Part shown: one piece after another, positions 29,187-38,717 of the stretch
Layout: each line of letters begins with the position of its first letter
How positions within the stretch are numbered: position 1 is the first letter of the stretch
NCBI GenBank assembly: GCA_018388625.1
Contig: CP074402.1
Span: forward strand, 3,472,001 to 3,536,000
Direction of reading: 5' to 3'
DNA: 64,000 bases
DNA from: Nocardiopsis eucommiae
GTDB taxonomy: Bacteria > Actinomycetota > Actinomycetes > Streptosporangiales > Streptosporangiaceae
Notes under the pieces: model-generated
The model's database searches: none
Told to the model about the DNA's origin: nothing
Seen by the model: only the letters and a program-made list of their open reading frames with translations
Program-made: the position numbers and the translations under genes

Positions 29187-30280
29187 ATGATCCGGTGGCG
29201 CCGCGGTGAAGTCCTTCAGATCCTCCCCTCCTGGCCCGGGGTCCGCGTGTGCGCGGTGGCCGTGCCCGTCGGCGGGGACGGGCCGGACCAGACCGTGACC
29301 TGCACCGCCCTGGCCTACACGGACCTGGTGGGAGCCCCCGAAGTGGGCGACACGGTGCTGCTCAACACCGGAGCCCTGGACCTCGGGCTGGGCACCGGCG
29401 GATACGCGATGGTGGTGGCGGTCCCCGACCGCCTGCCCGCCGACCGCGAGGGTCCCGGGCACCTGGTGAAGGCCCGCTACACACCGCTCCAGGCCACCGT
29501 GCTGGGCGCGGACGAACAGGGCGCGCCCCACCACGAGGCGCTGCGCACGGCGGAAGGGGTCGACGGGATGCCCGTGGTCGTGGCCGACCTGCACTCCTCG
29601 CTGCCCGCCATCCTGGCCGGGGTGCGGGTCGAGCGCCCCGGGACACGGGTGGTCCACGTGATGCTCGACGGCGGCGCGCTGCCCGCCGCGTTCTCGAGGA
29701 TCCTGGGGGCGCTGCGGGAGGACGACCTGCTCCGGGGGTGCGTGACCACCGGTCAGGCCTTCGGCGGCGACCTGGAGGCGGTGACCGTGCACTCGGGTCT
29801 GCTCGCCGCCCGCCACGTGCTGGACGCGGAGATCGCGGTGGTCTGCCAGGGTCCGGGCAACCTGGGCACCGGCACCCCGTGGGGGTTCTCCGGTGTCTCC
29901 TGCGGCGAGGCGGTCAACGCGACCGCCGTCCTCGGCGGCCGCCCGGTCGCCAGTCTGAGGGTCAGCGAGGCCGACGCCCGTGAACGGCACCGGGGGTGTC
30001 ACACCACAGCCTGACCGCCTACGGGCGGGTGGCCCTGGCCCCGGCGGACGTCGTGGTGCCCCGGCTGCCCGGGTTCTTCGGCGAGCGCGTCCGCGACCAG
30101 GCCTGGCCCCTGGGAGAGCGCCACACGCTGGTGGAGGTGTCCGTGAACGGCCTGGAGGACGAGGTGCGCGCGCTTCCGGTGAAGGTGTCAACGATGGGGC
30201 GCGGGCTGGACGAGGACCGGTCGGCCTTCCTCAGCGCGGCCGCCGCCGGGCGTCACGCCGCGACGCTCATCGCGAGTTGA
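29187..30280 (+). CDS. DUF3866 family protein (frameshifted)
   Basis: About 364 residues. The N-terminus MIRWRRGEVLQILPSWPGV and later VGDTVLLNTGALDLGLGTGG and VVADLHSSLPAILAG are typical of DUF3866, a family in actinobacteria and firmicutes of unknown function. A missing G in the run at 29992-29996 moves the last 95 residues (GVSHHSLTAYGRVALAP...) to the next frame. It is divergent from pafBC across a 108-base gap and overlaps the converging formyltransferase gene by 14 bases. Confidence 0.85.
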
Positions 30281-31340
30281 GGTCACGCCCCTCGTCCCGG
30301 CCGATCCGCTGGTCGGAGTCGTGGCTCCCGTCGTACTGGGCGCCCGGGTAGGGGATCTCGAAGCCGGGGATCGGCGTGCGGCGGGTCGCGGCCATCATGT
30401 GGTCGGAGGGCACGTCGAAGTACCTCCCGGGCCGGAACATGGCCAGGGAGGTCGGTTCGGCGCGCACGCCCTCGTCCACCCGGAGCGACTCCGGCACGAA
30501 CACCCTTCCGTCGCCGCAGGTCACACCCCATTCACGCCCCGGACCAGCGGAGACGATCTGGCCCGCGTCGCCTCCCTCGACCTCGTCGGAGAGCCGCCCG
30601 CCGCACAGGGTGATCCGGGCGCCGCCGAACATCGCGAAGGCGCCCGGGTAGGGGTCGGCCAGGGCGCGCACCATCCGGTCCACGTCCCGTCCGGCCGCCG
30701 CCAGGTCGAGGTGGCCGTCGCTGGGGCGGCGCCGGGGCCACTCCGAGCCGTGCCCTCTCTGGGGGCGCCGGGGCGCGTTCCCCTCCAGGAGGGCGTCCAG
30801 GTTCCGCACGAGCAGTTCGGACTGGAGGTGCCCGGTACGGTCGTACAGCCCGGACGCGGTGACGTCCTCGGCCACGTCGAACCAGATCCGGTCGACGACG
30901 TCTCCGGAGAAGGCCTCCCGTGTCAGGTGGAAGAGGGTGACGGCGCTGGAGCGCATGTCGCGCAGGATCGTCCACGGGATGGGGGCGCGGCCCCGTCCGA
31001 CCGGGAGCGGGGAGGGGTGCAGTCCCACGCCGCCCAGGGGCAGTGAGGCCAGGACGTCCTCGTGCACCAGCTGCGACCAGCCCGCGACCACCATCAGGTC
31101 GATCCGGTGGGCGGCGAGGGCGTCGCGCACCTCGTCGGTGTTGATGTCGGCCGCCCGCAGGTGGGGCAGGCCGTGCCGACGGGTGACCTCCTCGAAGTCC
31201 GTGTAGCCGGAGCGGTGCGCGAGCTCGGCCGGGTAGGAGACCACCAGGCTCGGCGGGCTCCCCTGGGCGCAGAGCTCCTCCAGGGCCGGGACCCCGAGGC
31301 GCAGGCCCGACACGTAGCAGTACCGCCGCTGGTCCGGCAT
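30267..31340 (-). CDS. N10-formyltetrahydrofolate-type formyltransferase family protein
   Basis: About 357 residues. The N-terminal Rossmann-like formyltransferase domain has the HPSPLPVGRGRAPIPW loop with the catalytic His of the HxSLLP/HPSLLP type, and DLMVVAGWSQLV before it. The C-terminal part resembles the OB-like Formyl_trans_C region (ADPYPGAFAMFGGARITL). Enzymes of this kind act on Met-tRNA or on amino sugars; the divergent sequence and lack of a def/fmt context argue for a non-tRNA substrate. GGGGGAG precedes ATG at 31340. Confidence 0.8.
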   Translation of the reverse strand: MPDQRRYCYVSGLRLGVPALEELCAQGSPPSLVVSYPAELAHRSGYTDFEEVTRRHGLPHLRAADINTDEVRDALAAHRIDLMVVAGWSQLVHEDVLASLPLGGVGLHPSPLPVGRGRAPIPWTILRDMRSSAVTLFHLTREAFSGDVVDRIWFDVAEDVTASGLYDRTGHLQSELLVRNLDALLEGNAPRRPQRGHGSEWPRRRPSDGHLDLAAAGRDVDRMVRALADPYPGAFAMFGGARITLCGGRLSDEVEGGDAGQIVSAGPGREWGVTCGDGRVFVPESLRVDEGVRAEPTSLAMFRPGRYFDVPSDHMMAATRRTPIPGFEIPYPGAQYDGSHDSDQRIGRDEGRDLNSR

Positions 31341-31491
31341 GGCTCCCCCTCGCCGCTGCTCTCCGTGAGCCACCGACTCTACGCACGCTGACCACGCCTT
31401 CTCGGCAGCGGCGCCCCGCTCTGCGTGTCACCGTCTCCGTCGCGAGCGCCGTGATCGTGCCGGGCGGACGGACCGGACGCGGACGGACACG

Positions 31492-31530
31492 CCGCCGCCC
31501 CCGCGTGCTCTGGGCTCGCGGGGGCGGCGG
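31492..31530 (-). terminator. Terminator of the FKBP lipoprotein gene
   Basis: CCGCCGCCCCCGCG (31492-31505) pairs perfectly over 14 bp with 31517-31530 around an 11-base loop, 22 bases after the stop. Confidence 0.8.
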
Positions 31531-31552
31531 TGCGTGTCGTTCGGGGAGGGGG

Positions 31553-32647
31553 CTACTCCTCGGTCTCCTCCGGGTCCTCGGCGACCTCGTCGCCACCGGC
31601 GTCCTCCGCGGGCTCCTCCTGCTCGGGCGGCGGCGGGTTGTCGTAGGCGCCCAGCACGTCGACCACGAACACCAGGGGGCCGGCCGGAGCACCCATGGCC
31701 TCCTCCTCGGTGTTCCCGTACGCCAGGTCACCGGGGACGACCAGCATGACGCGGCTGCCGACCTTCTGGCCGACGATGCCCTCGTCCCAGCCCTCGATCA
31801 CCGCACCGGCACCGATGGTGGTGTCGAAGGGGATCCCGCCCTGGTTCCAGGAGGAGTCGAAGACGTCGTGCTCGCCGTTCTCGTCGGCCTCCCAGCGCAC
31901 GCCCGTGTACTGGACGATGACCTGCTGGCCCGCCTCGACCTCGGCGCCCTCGCCCTCGATCAGCGGAGTGACCTCGAGTTCGTCGGGGGCGTCTGCGTCG
32001 GGGACCTCGATCCGGGGCTGGCTGTGCCCGTCCTGCGTCACCGTCGGCAGGTCGCCGCCGCCGTCGCTGGACTGCTCACCCGGGACGACGGCTCCCTTGC
32101 TGAACCGGTCGACCATGTCGATCACCAGGACGCTGGCACCCTCGGGGGCGGGCTGGCCCATGGACTCGGCCTGGGTCTTCTCCTCCTCGCTCAGCGGCGG
32201 GAAGACGTAGACCGCACGGCTGCCGATGGGCTGGCTGACCAGGGTCTCGGTGATGTACTCGGGCATCTGGTCCATGCGGATGAGGTCCGGAGCACCGTTC
32301 TCGTAGCTGGACTGGCCCTCGACCGGCTCACCCTCGCCGGGCGCCGTCCACTGGTACTGGACGACGTTCGCGATGACCAGGTCGTCCGCGCCGACCAGGG
32401 CGTCCTCGCCCGCGCCCTTGCTCACGACACCCGAGATCTCCTCGTCCGGAGGCTCGATGTCGGGGAAGGTGATCTCGGGCTCCTCGCCGACATCACCGGT
32501 GACCTGGGGCAACCGGGAGTCGAGCGTGTCGTCGTTCATGCTGAGGAAGGCGGGGGTACGCCAGTCCTCCGGGAGCGAGGAGCAGCTGGAGACCGCCAAG
32601 GCGATGGCGGTCAGTGGCACCGCGAGGGCGGCAGCACGTCGGTGCAT
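31553..32647 (-). CDS. FKBP-type peptidyl-prolyl isomerase lipoprotein, two domains
   Basis: 364 residues. The signal peptide ends in a lipobox AVSSC, so Cys22 is lipidated and the protein is held outside the membrane. Two FKBP-like halves follow: a first, weaker one (IANVVQYQWTAPGEGEPVEGQSS) and a second, clear one (VIVQYTGVRWEADENGEHDVFDSSW ... IEGWDEGIVGQKVGSRVMLVVP). It ends in an acidic tail. It probably assists folding of secreted proteins. Position next to pafA is conserved in actinobacteria. Confidence 0.9.
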   Translation of the reverse strand: MHRRAAALAVPLTAIALAVSSCSSLPEDWRTPAFLSMNDDTLDSRLPQVTGDVGEEPEITFPDIEPPDEEISGVVSKGAGEDALVGADDLVIANVVQYQWTAPGEGEPVEGQSSYENGAPDLIRMDQMPEYITETLVSQPIGSRAVYVFPPLSEEEKTQAESMGQPAPEGASVLVIDMVDRFSKGAVVPGEQSSDGGGDLPTVTQDGHSQPRIEVPDADAPDELEVTPLIEGEGAEVEAGQQVIVQYTGVRWEADENGEHDVFDSSWNQGGIPFDTTIGAGAVIEGWDEGIVGQKVGSRVMLVVPGDLAYGNTEEEAMGAPAGPLVFVVDVLGAYDNPPPPEQEEPAEDAGGDEVAEDPEETEE

Positions 32648-32859
32648 GGGTCACAACCTCTGATTTCCGGCTCAGGACAGGGTCACACTACCGAACAGTC
32701 GGAGTGTGGCCAGCCCCTGGAGGCTTCCCGATCGGGTTTTCGGCCGAGGGGAATCCGGACGGGGCGACCTCCGAAAGCGAAGAGGCAGGTGGGAGCAGCA
32801 CCGAGGCCCCGGGGTGGCCGTCTCCGGCCGACCCCCGGGGCCGTGCGAACGCGCCGGGT

Positions 32860-34217
32860 TCACATCCCGGCGATGAGCTTCTCCACGCGTTCGTCCACGG
32901 ACTTGAAGGGGTCCTTGCACAGCACGGTGCGCTGCGCCTGGTCGTTGAGCTTGAGGTGCACCCAGTCCACCGTGAAGTCGCGCCGCTGTTCCTGGGCCCG
33001 CCGGATGAACTCCCCGCGCAACCGGGCCCGCGTGGTCTGCGGCGGCACGGACTTGGACTCGAAGATCTTCAGGTCACCCACCACGCGGTCCATCTGGCCG
33101 CGGTTCTGCATCAGGTAGAACAGGCCGCGGTCGCGGTGGATGTCGTGGTAGGTGAGGTCGAGCTGGGCCACCCGGGGGAGGACAGCGTGAGGTCGTGCTT
33201 CTCCCGGTAGCGCTCCAGCAGCATGTACTTGGCCACCCAGTCGATCTCCCGCTGGACCGTCTCCAGGTTCTGGGTCTCCACCGCCTCCAGCGTGCGCTGC
33301 CACAGGTCCAGGACGCGCTTGCCCACCGCGTCGGTCCCGTGCCGGTCCACGTAGCCCTGCACCTTCTCCAGATACTCGCGCTGGATCTCCAGGGCGCTGG
33401 CCTCGCGACCGTTGGCCAGGCGCACCTTGCGGCGGCCGGTCATGTCGTGGCTGACCTCGCGGATCGCCCGGATCGGGTTCTCCAGGGTGTAGTCGCGCAT
33501 GACCACCCCGGCCTCGATCATCCGCAGCACGAGGTCGGTGGAGCCCAGCTTGAGCAGGGTGGTGGTCTCGCTCATGTTGGAGTCGCCCACGATCACGTGC
33601 AGCCGGCGGAACCGCTCGGCGTCCGCGTGGGGTTCGTCGCGGGTGTTGATGATGGGCCGGGAACGGGTGGTCGCGGAGGAGACGCCCTCCCAGATGTGCT
33701 CGGCGCGCTGGCTGACGCAGAAGAGGGCCCCTCGGGGCGTCTGGAGCACCTTGCCCGCGCCACAGACGATCTGGCGGGTGACCAGGAACGGGATGAGCAC
33801 GTCGGCCAGACGCCCGAACTCCCCGTGCCGACCGACGAGGTAGTTCTCGTGGCAGCCGTAGGAGTTGCCCGCGGAGTCGGTGTTGTTCTTGAAGAGGTAG
33901 ATGTCTCCGGCGATGCCCTCCTCGTGGAGGCGCTGCTCGGCGTCGACCTGCAACCCCTCCAGGATGCGCTCACCGGCCTTGTCGTGGGCCACCAGGTCCA
34001 CGAGGCTGTCGCACTCGGGGGTGGCGTACTCGGGGTGGCTGCCCACGTCCAGGTAGAGGCGGGCCCCGTTGCGCAGGAACACGTTGCTGCTGCGCCCCCA
34101 GGAGACCACCCTCCGGAAGAGGTACCGGGCGACCTCGTCCGGCGACAGGCGGCGCTGCCCCCGGAAGGTGCACGTGACCCCGTACTCGTTCTCCAGCCCG
34201 AAGATCCGTCGTTCCAC
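32860..34217 (-). CDS. pafA: Pup-protein ligase PafA (frameshifted)
   Basis: About 452 residues. PafA joins the C-terminal Glu of Pup to lysines of target proteins using ATP. The Mg/ATP site begins FGLENEYG, and the catalytic Asp is in [20 protein letters not shown]-like [20 protein letters not shown] is also conserved. The final 105 residues ([19 protein letters not shown]...) are in another frame because a base is missing in the GGGGG run at 33174-33178. It is transcribed after prcA, with a hairpin between. Confidence 0.92.
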
Positions 34218-34283
34218 GCGGCCTCACCAACTTCCGTCACCGTGGCGTCGACGACGGGGCCGCGTCGTCCACACCAGCCCGGC

Positions 34284-34312
34284 CGGTGCGGCGCCCGGGT
34301 GGCGCCGCACCG
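34284..34312 (-). terminator. Hairpin between prcA and pafA
   Basis: CGGTGCGGCGCC (34284-34295) pairs perfectly with 34301-34312 over a 5-base loop. It lies between the prcA stop and pafA start, so prcBA mRNA may end here and pafA may need its own promoter or read-through. Confidence 0.7.
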
Positions 34313-34325
34313 TTGTGCTGTCAGA

Positions 34326-35051
34326 TCACTCGTCGGCCTCGTCCCCGGCGGTGCTCCGCTTGCCCTCCTCGATGAGGGCGGACAGGCGGTCGCCGTGGAT
34401 GCGGCGGAACTTGCGGTGCTCCCTGGAACGCTCCAGGACGGCGACCTCCAGGTTGCCGGCCTCCAGTTCGCGCTCCTCGCCGTTCTCGTGGGCGAGGGCG
34501 TGGGTGGCCGCGTTCAACGCCGCGCTGAGCGGCGCGTCGGCGGCGAACCGGTCCTTGAGCTGGCTGGAGACGTGCTCCGAGGAGCCACCCACCGCGACGA
34601 AGCCCTGCTCGTCGACGATGGAGCCGTCGAAGGTGATGCGGTAGATCTCGTCCTCGGCCGCCGTGTCGCCGACCTCGGCGACCACGATCTCGACCTCCCA
34701 GGGCTTGAGGCTCTCGCTGAAGACGGTGCCCAGGGTCTGGGCGTAGATGTTGGCGAGCTGACGGCCGCTGACGTCGCGGCGGTCGAACTGGTACCCGCGC
34801 ACGTCCGCGAAGCGCACGCCCATGAGGCGCAGGTTCTCGAACTCGGGGTAGCGGCCGACCGCGGCGAAGCCGATGCGGTCGTAGAGCTCACTGATCTTGT
34901 GCAGTGTGCGGGACATGTTGTCCGCCACCAGCAGGATTCCGCCCTCGTACTGGAGGACGACGGCGCTGCGGCCGCGCGCGATGCCCTTGCGCGCGTAGTC
35001 CGCCTTGTCCTTCATCTGCTGTTCAGGGGCGACGTAGAACGGCATCGACAC
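34326..35051 (-). CDS. prcA: 20S proteasome alpha subunit
   Basis: 241 residues. It makes the outer rings of the core particle and gates entry. MSMPFYVAPEQQMKDKADYARKG is the usual gating N-terminus with the alpha-subunit signature, followed by RGRSAVVLQYEGGILLVADN. No proteolytic Thr is expected. It is transcribed 55 bases after prcB. Confidence 0.96.
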   Translation of the reverse strand: MSMPFYVAPEQQMKDKADYARKGIARGRSAVVLQYEGGILLVADNMSRTLHKISELYDRIGFAAVGRYPEFENLRLMGVRFADVRGYQFDRRDVSGRQLANIYAQTLGTVFSESLKPWEVEIVVAEVGDTAAEDEIYRITFDGSIVDEQGFVAVGGSSEHVSSQLKDRFAADAPLSAALNAATHALAHENGEERELEAGNLEVAVLERSREHRKFRRIHGDRLSALIEEGKRSTAGDEADE

Positions 35052-35106
35052 CGCGGATCGTTCCTTACCTAGTCGGGAGAGGTCTGGAGTGGAGGCTCGG
35101 GTCGCC

Positions 35107-35958
35107 TCAGCTCAGGCGTGCCTTGGGTCCGTCGGGGTCGGCCGCTCGTCCTTCGACGACCTCGGTCGCCAGGCGGGCGACCTCGTCGGCTCCGATCCTG
35201 CGGTGCCCGTCCTCGGTGATGACGTCGACGAGGGGGAAGATCCTGCGGTGCAGGTCGGGTCCGCCGGTGGCGGAGTCGTCGTCGGCCGCGTCGTAGAGCG
35301 ACTCCAGCGCGACCCTGATCGCCGTGGTCTCGTCCAGGTCGTCACGGTAGAGCTTCTTGATGGAGCCCTTGGCGTAGACCGAACCGGAGCCGACCGAGTA
35401 GTAACGCTGTTCCTCGTAGCGGCCGCCAACGGCGTCGTAGCTGAACACGCGGCCCTGTCGGGTGTTCTCGTCGAACCCGACCAGAAGGGGGACCACGACG
35501 AAGCCCTGCATGGCCATGCCGAGGTTGCCGCGCACCATCTGGGCGAGCTTGTTCGCCTTGCCCTCCAGGGACAGGGAGCGTCCCTCCAGCTTCTCGTAGT
35601 GTTCGAGCTCCACCTGGTAGAGCTTGGCGAGCTCGATGCCGATCCCGGCCGATCCGGCGATGGCCACCGCGGAGAACTCGTCCGTCCGGTAGAGCTTGTC
35701 CATGTCGCGGTTGGCGATGACGTTGCCCTGGGTGGCCCGCCGGTCCCCGGCGAGAAGCACACCGCCGGGGAAGGTCAGCGCGACGATGGTCGTCGCGTCC
35801 GGGGTGAGGTGCTCCGCCGAGCCGGGGGCGCCCGCCGAGCCCGTGTGGTGGCCGGGCAGCAGCTCGGGCTTGACCTCCCGAAGAAACTCGGTGAAGGACG
35901 AGGTCCCCGCACTCATGAACGCGGCCGACATCCGTCCGCCCTCGAAACCTTCGAACAC
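35107..35958 (-). CDS. prcB: 20S proteasome beta subunit
   Basis: 283 residues from GTG at 35958, which follows GGAGGGAG. The propeptide of 55 residues is removed at Ala55-Thr56 ([14 protein letters not shown]), exposing the catalytic Thr. Lys and Asp partners are in [22 protein letters not shown] long in-frame extension upstream overlaps nothing conserved and is not used. The gene follows pup on the same strand with 173 bases between. Confidence 0.95.
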   Translation of the reverse strand: MFEGFEGGRMSAAFMSAGTSSFTEFLREVKPELLPGHHTGSAGAPGSAEHLTPDATTIVALTFPGGVLLAGDRRATQGNVIANRDMDKLYRTDEFSAVAIAGSAGIGIELAKLYQVELEHYEKLEGRSLSLEGKANKLAQMVRGNLGMAMQGFVVVPLLVGFDENTRQGRVFSYDAVGGRYEEQRYYSVGSGSVYAKGSIKKLYRDDLDETTAIRVALESLYDAADDDSATGGPDLHRRIFPLVDVITEDGHRRIGADEVARLATEVVEGRAADPDGPKARLS

Positions 35959-36131
35959 GCGACTCCCTCCACTCGCGCCCCACCCCGTCTCGGGGGCGGG
36001 TGGGGCGCCTGTCGTCCCTCTGTCTGTCGTTCCCTCACGGGCCGGGGTGGTACCGGCCGGTGGGACCGACCCTAGTCCCGTACGCCCCGGGAGCCGGTGA
36101 CGGCCGGGTGCGCTGTCAGCGAACCCGTCGG

Positions 36132-36332
36132 TCACTGACCGCCCTTCTGCACGAACTGGCGCACGAAGTCCTCGGCGTTGCTCTCCAGCACGTCGTCGAT
36201 CTCGTCCAGGATGTCGTCGACGTCCTCGTCGAGCTGCTCGTCGCGCTCCCGCGCCTCGGGTGCCGCCTCGGTCTCCTCGACCTCCTCGTCACGCCGCGAG
36301 GAGTGCTTCTGGCCGCCGCTGTCATTCGCCAT
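36132..36332 (-). CDS. pup: Prokaryotic ubiquitin-like protein Pup
   Basis: 66 residues, mostly disordered. It ends in GGQ, so Dop must deamidate the last Gln to Glu before ligation. The central acidic helix ([22 protein letters not shown]) is the part recognised by the Mpa coiled coil. GGGAGGT precedes the ATG. In most actinobacteria dop comes directly before pup; here 8.4 kb of other genes lies between. Confidence 0.96.
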   Translation of the reverse strand: MANDSGGQKHSSRRDEEVEETEAAPEARERDEQLDEDVDDILDEIDDVLESNAEDFVRQFVQKGGQ

Positions 36333-36873
36333 CTGTCGTTACCTCCCGTTCGGGGCCCTCGCCCTTATCTTGGCCCAACGGTCCCCGCCTCAACCGTCTT
36401 CCACAGGCCCGATACTCGCTAGTTACCTCGGATCGTCCCGTCGGACCGCACGCGGCGTGAGCGTGAGCACCGGCCCCGCCCCGGGCGTGTCCCTTCCGGA
36501 GGCTTTGGCGCGGCCCGGATCCCGTTCGTGACAGTACGTCGCGCCCCACCCCCTCTCCCCGAGGCGCGATGCGCACACCTGTTCACTCAGCGAACATGAT
36601 CTTCACCCTCCGCGACGCCCTGACCATGCCGTGTACGTCTACGTAGCACTTCCGTCACAGATGGCACGCGGTTCCAGTGTCCGCATCCGGCCACACAACA
36701 CCCCTTGATCTACTGGTGGGTTTGTGATCCGCGTACAGCCAGTCACCAAAAGGGGAGGTCAGACGCCTCGCGACGCAGAGTGACGCCCTTATTGAATCCG
36801 ATGGTCGGATGATCCTGTTGTCACCTGAGTGAATTATCCATTTCGTGGGCTTTCCCTGCCCAAGCTGTTCACT
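36333..36873. other. Non-coding region between pup and the first protease gene
   Basis: About 540 bases with no convincing gene. The left part should hold the pup promoter. The box GTGTCCGCAT-N2-GGCCA at 36677-36693 recurs before the second protease gene (38420-38436) at exactly the same 197-base distance from the -10 hexamer. The base composition is lower in G+C from 36650 to 36900 than in the neighbouring genes. Confidence 0.55.
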
Positions 36874-36910
36874 TATGGTTTGGATTCGTTTACCGACTGT
36901 CTCGGTGAAC
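36874..36910 (+). promoter_or_regulatory. Promoter and 5' hairpin of the first S1 protease
   Basis: TATGGT (36874-36879) is a likely -10. Directly at the predicted 5' end of the RNA is GTTTACCGA-N5-TCGGTGAAC (36888-36910), an inverted repeat with one G-U. The same pair of elements precedes the second protease gene. It may be an operator overlapping +1 or a stabilising 5' stem. Confidence 0.6.
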
Positions 36911-37015
36911 GAACGAGTCCCCCGGTTCGTCCGGAGACTCACCTGGGGCACGGCTCTCCCCTCCGGAGAACCGTTCCCCGAACCCCCGTCAATTCCCCAA
37001 GGAGAGTAGGGATCA

Positions 37016-38167
37016 ATGCGACCCTCCCCCGTCATCTCCGCGATCGGCACGGGAGCCCTGGCCTTCGGGCTCGCGCTCTCGGTCGCGCCCGGCGCCTCCG
37101 CCGCGACCGTGCCCGCCGAGCCCTCACCCCAGGGCGAGGCGACCACGATGCAGGAAGCGCTTGAGAGGGACTTCGGCCTCACCCCGTTCGAGGCCGAAGA
37201 CCTGCTCGAGGCCCAGAAGGACGCCCTCGGGATCGACACGGCGGCGGCCGAGGCCGCCGGCGACGCCTACGCCGGTTCCGTGTTCGACACCGACACCCTG
37301 GAACTGACCGTCCTGCTCACGGACGGCGGCTCGGTGTCGGACGTCGAGGCCACCGGTGCCGAGACCGCGGTGGTCTCCCACGGCACCGACGGCCTGGCGG
37401 CGATCATGGACGAGCTCGACGCGGTCGGCGCCCAGCCGGGTGTCGTCGGCTGGTACCCCGACCTCGCCAGCGACACGGTGGTCGTCGAGGCCACCGACGT
37501 CTCCGACGCTCGCGGCTTCGTCGAGGCCGCCGGTGTGGACTCCTCCGCCGTCCAGGTGGAGGAGACCGACGAGGCGCCCGAGCTGTACGCCGACATCGTC
37601 GGCGGCGACGCCTACTACATGGGCGGCGGACGCTGCTCGGTCGGGTTCGCGGCCACTGACAGCGCGGGCAACGACGGATTCGTGACGGCCGGCCACTGCG
37701 GCACGGTCGGCACGTCCGCCGACAGCGAGGACGGCAGCGGTTCCGGAGTGTTCGAGGAGTCGATCTTCCCGGGCAACGACGCCGCCTTCGTCCGCTCCAC
37801 GTCCAACTGGACCGTCACCAACCTGGTCAACATGTACAGCTCCGGCGGCACCCAGACCGTCGGCGGCTCCTCCCAGGCCCCGGTCGGCGCGGCCGTGTGC
37901 CGTTCCGGCTCCACCACGGGCTGGCACTGCGGGACCATCGAGGCCCGCGGCCAGTCGGTGAGCTACCCGGAGGGCACCGTCAACGACATGACCCGGACCG
38001 ACGTGTGCGCCGAGCCCGGCGACTCCGGCGGTTCGTTCATCTCCGACGACCAGGCCCAGGGCATGACCTCGGGCGGCTCCGGCAACTGCACCTCCGGTGG
38101 TACCACGTACTACCAGGAGGTCGGCCCGGCGCTGAGCACCTGGAACCTCAGCCTCGTCACGAGCTAG
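37016..38167 (+). CDS. Secreted S1-family alkaline serine protease, NAPase-like paralogue
   Basis: A 383-residue preproprotease of the alpha-lytic-protease/NAPase group. There is a signal peptide (to about residue 30), a propeptide with the alpha-lytic-type folding domain, and a mature domain from about Ala192 (ADIVGGDAYYMGG). The triad is His227 (TAGHCG), Asp255 (GNDAAFV) and Ser337 (PGDSGGS). Three disulphide Cys pairs are retained. The mature domain is about 192 residues, with an acidic insert (ADSEDGSGSG) compared with its neighbour. A G/A-rich site AAGGAG lies before the ATG. Confidence 0.93.
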   Translation: MRPSPVISAIGTGALAFGLALSVAPGASAATVPAEPSPQGEATTMQEALERDFGLTPFEAEDLLEAQKDALGIDTAAAEAAGDAYAGSVFDTDTLELTVLLTDGGSVSDVEATGAETAVVSHGTDGLAAIMDELDAVGAQPGVVGWYPDLASDTVVVEATDVSDARGFVEAAGVDSSAVQVEETDEAPELYADIVGGDAYYMGGGRCSVGFAATDSAGNDGFVTAGHCGTVGTSADSEDGSGSGVFEESIFPGNDAAFVRSTSNWTVTNLVNMYSSGGTQTVGGSSQAPVGAAVCRSGSTTGWHCGTIEARGQSVSYPEGTVNDMTRTDVCAEPGDSGGSFISDDQAQGMTSGGSGNCTSGGTTYYQEVGPALSTWNLSLVTS

Positions 38168-38169
38168 AC

Positions 38170-38197
38170 CGTACGGGGACCGCGTGGTCCCCGTACG
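38170..38197 (+). terminator. Terminator of the first protease gene
   Basis: CGTACGGGGACC (38170-38181) pairs perfectly with 38186-38197 over a 4-base loop, three bases after the stop. A second, weaker G/C hairpin follows near 38203-38235. Confidence 0.85.
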
Positions 38198-38616
38198 ACC
38201 GCGCCCCCGTCCGCCATCCGGCGGGCGGGGGCGTCTCGCGTTCCGGGCCGCTACACCCTTGGGCGAGCACTCGCGCCCGTCCGCTCTCCACGGTCAACGG
38301 AGAGCTCCGCAGAACGAACGAGGGGACGCTGTGCGCACGAGCGACGGTGCGCGAACGAAGCCGTGACCACTGGTGTTACACCTGTGTGTCCGAGCGGCCA
38401 CGTTTGGTACGGGGTACCGGTGTCCGCATGTGGCCAGAATGCCCCCTTGCGACAGGGGAACGGATTCGGTCGGTAGCGCATCGACTCCGACAACCGCGAG
38501 GTGGCCGTTCGCGTCGCCACGTTCTGCGACCGTCATGCGACCCATCATCGGGTGACCCCACCGAGCTCTGAATGGTCCACCGTTCTGACGGTCTTTCCCT
38601 CACCAAAACGTGCACC
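38198..38616. other. Non-coding region before the second protease gene
   Basis: About 420 bases with no convincing gene. It carries the box GTGTCCGCAT-N2-GGCCA (38420-38436), shared with the first protease gene at identical spacing, and CTTTCCCT before the -10 (38592-38600), also shared. The rest of the region is not alike between the two, so the shared parts are good candidates for regulatory sites. Confidence 0.55.
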
Positions 38617-38653
38617 TATGGTTAGGCGTTGTTTACCGAATGTCTCGGTGAAC
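38617..38653 (+). promoter_or_regulatory. Promoter and 5' hairpin of the second S1 protease
   Basis: TATGGT (38617-38622), then GTTTACCGA-N5-TCGGTGAAC (38631-38653), with the same spacing as at 36874-36910. The conservation of the hairpin in otherwise different sequence suggests function. Confidence 0.6.
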
Positions 38654-38717
38654 GACAGGGGCCGGACGGTATTCGGCCCCGATCCCCCGTTGATCCCCCC
38701 AGGAGAGTAGGGACCCC

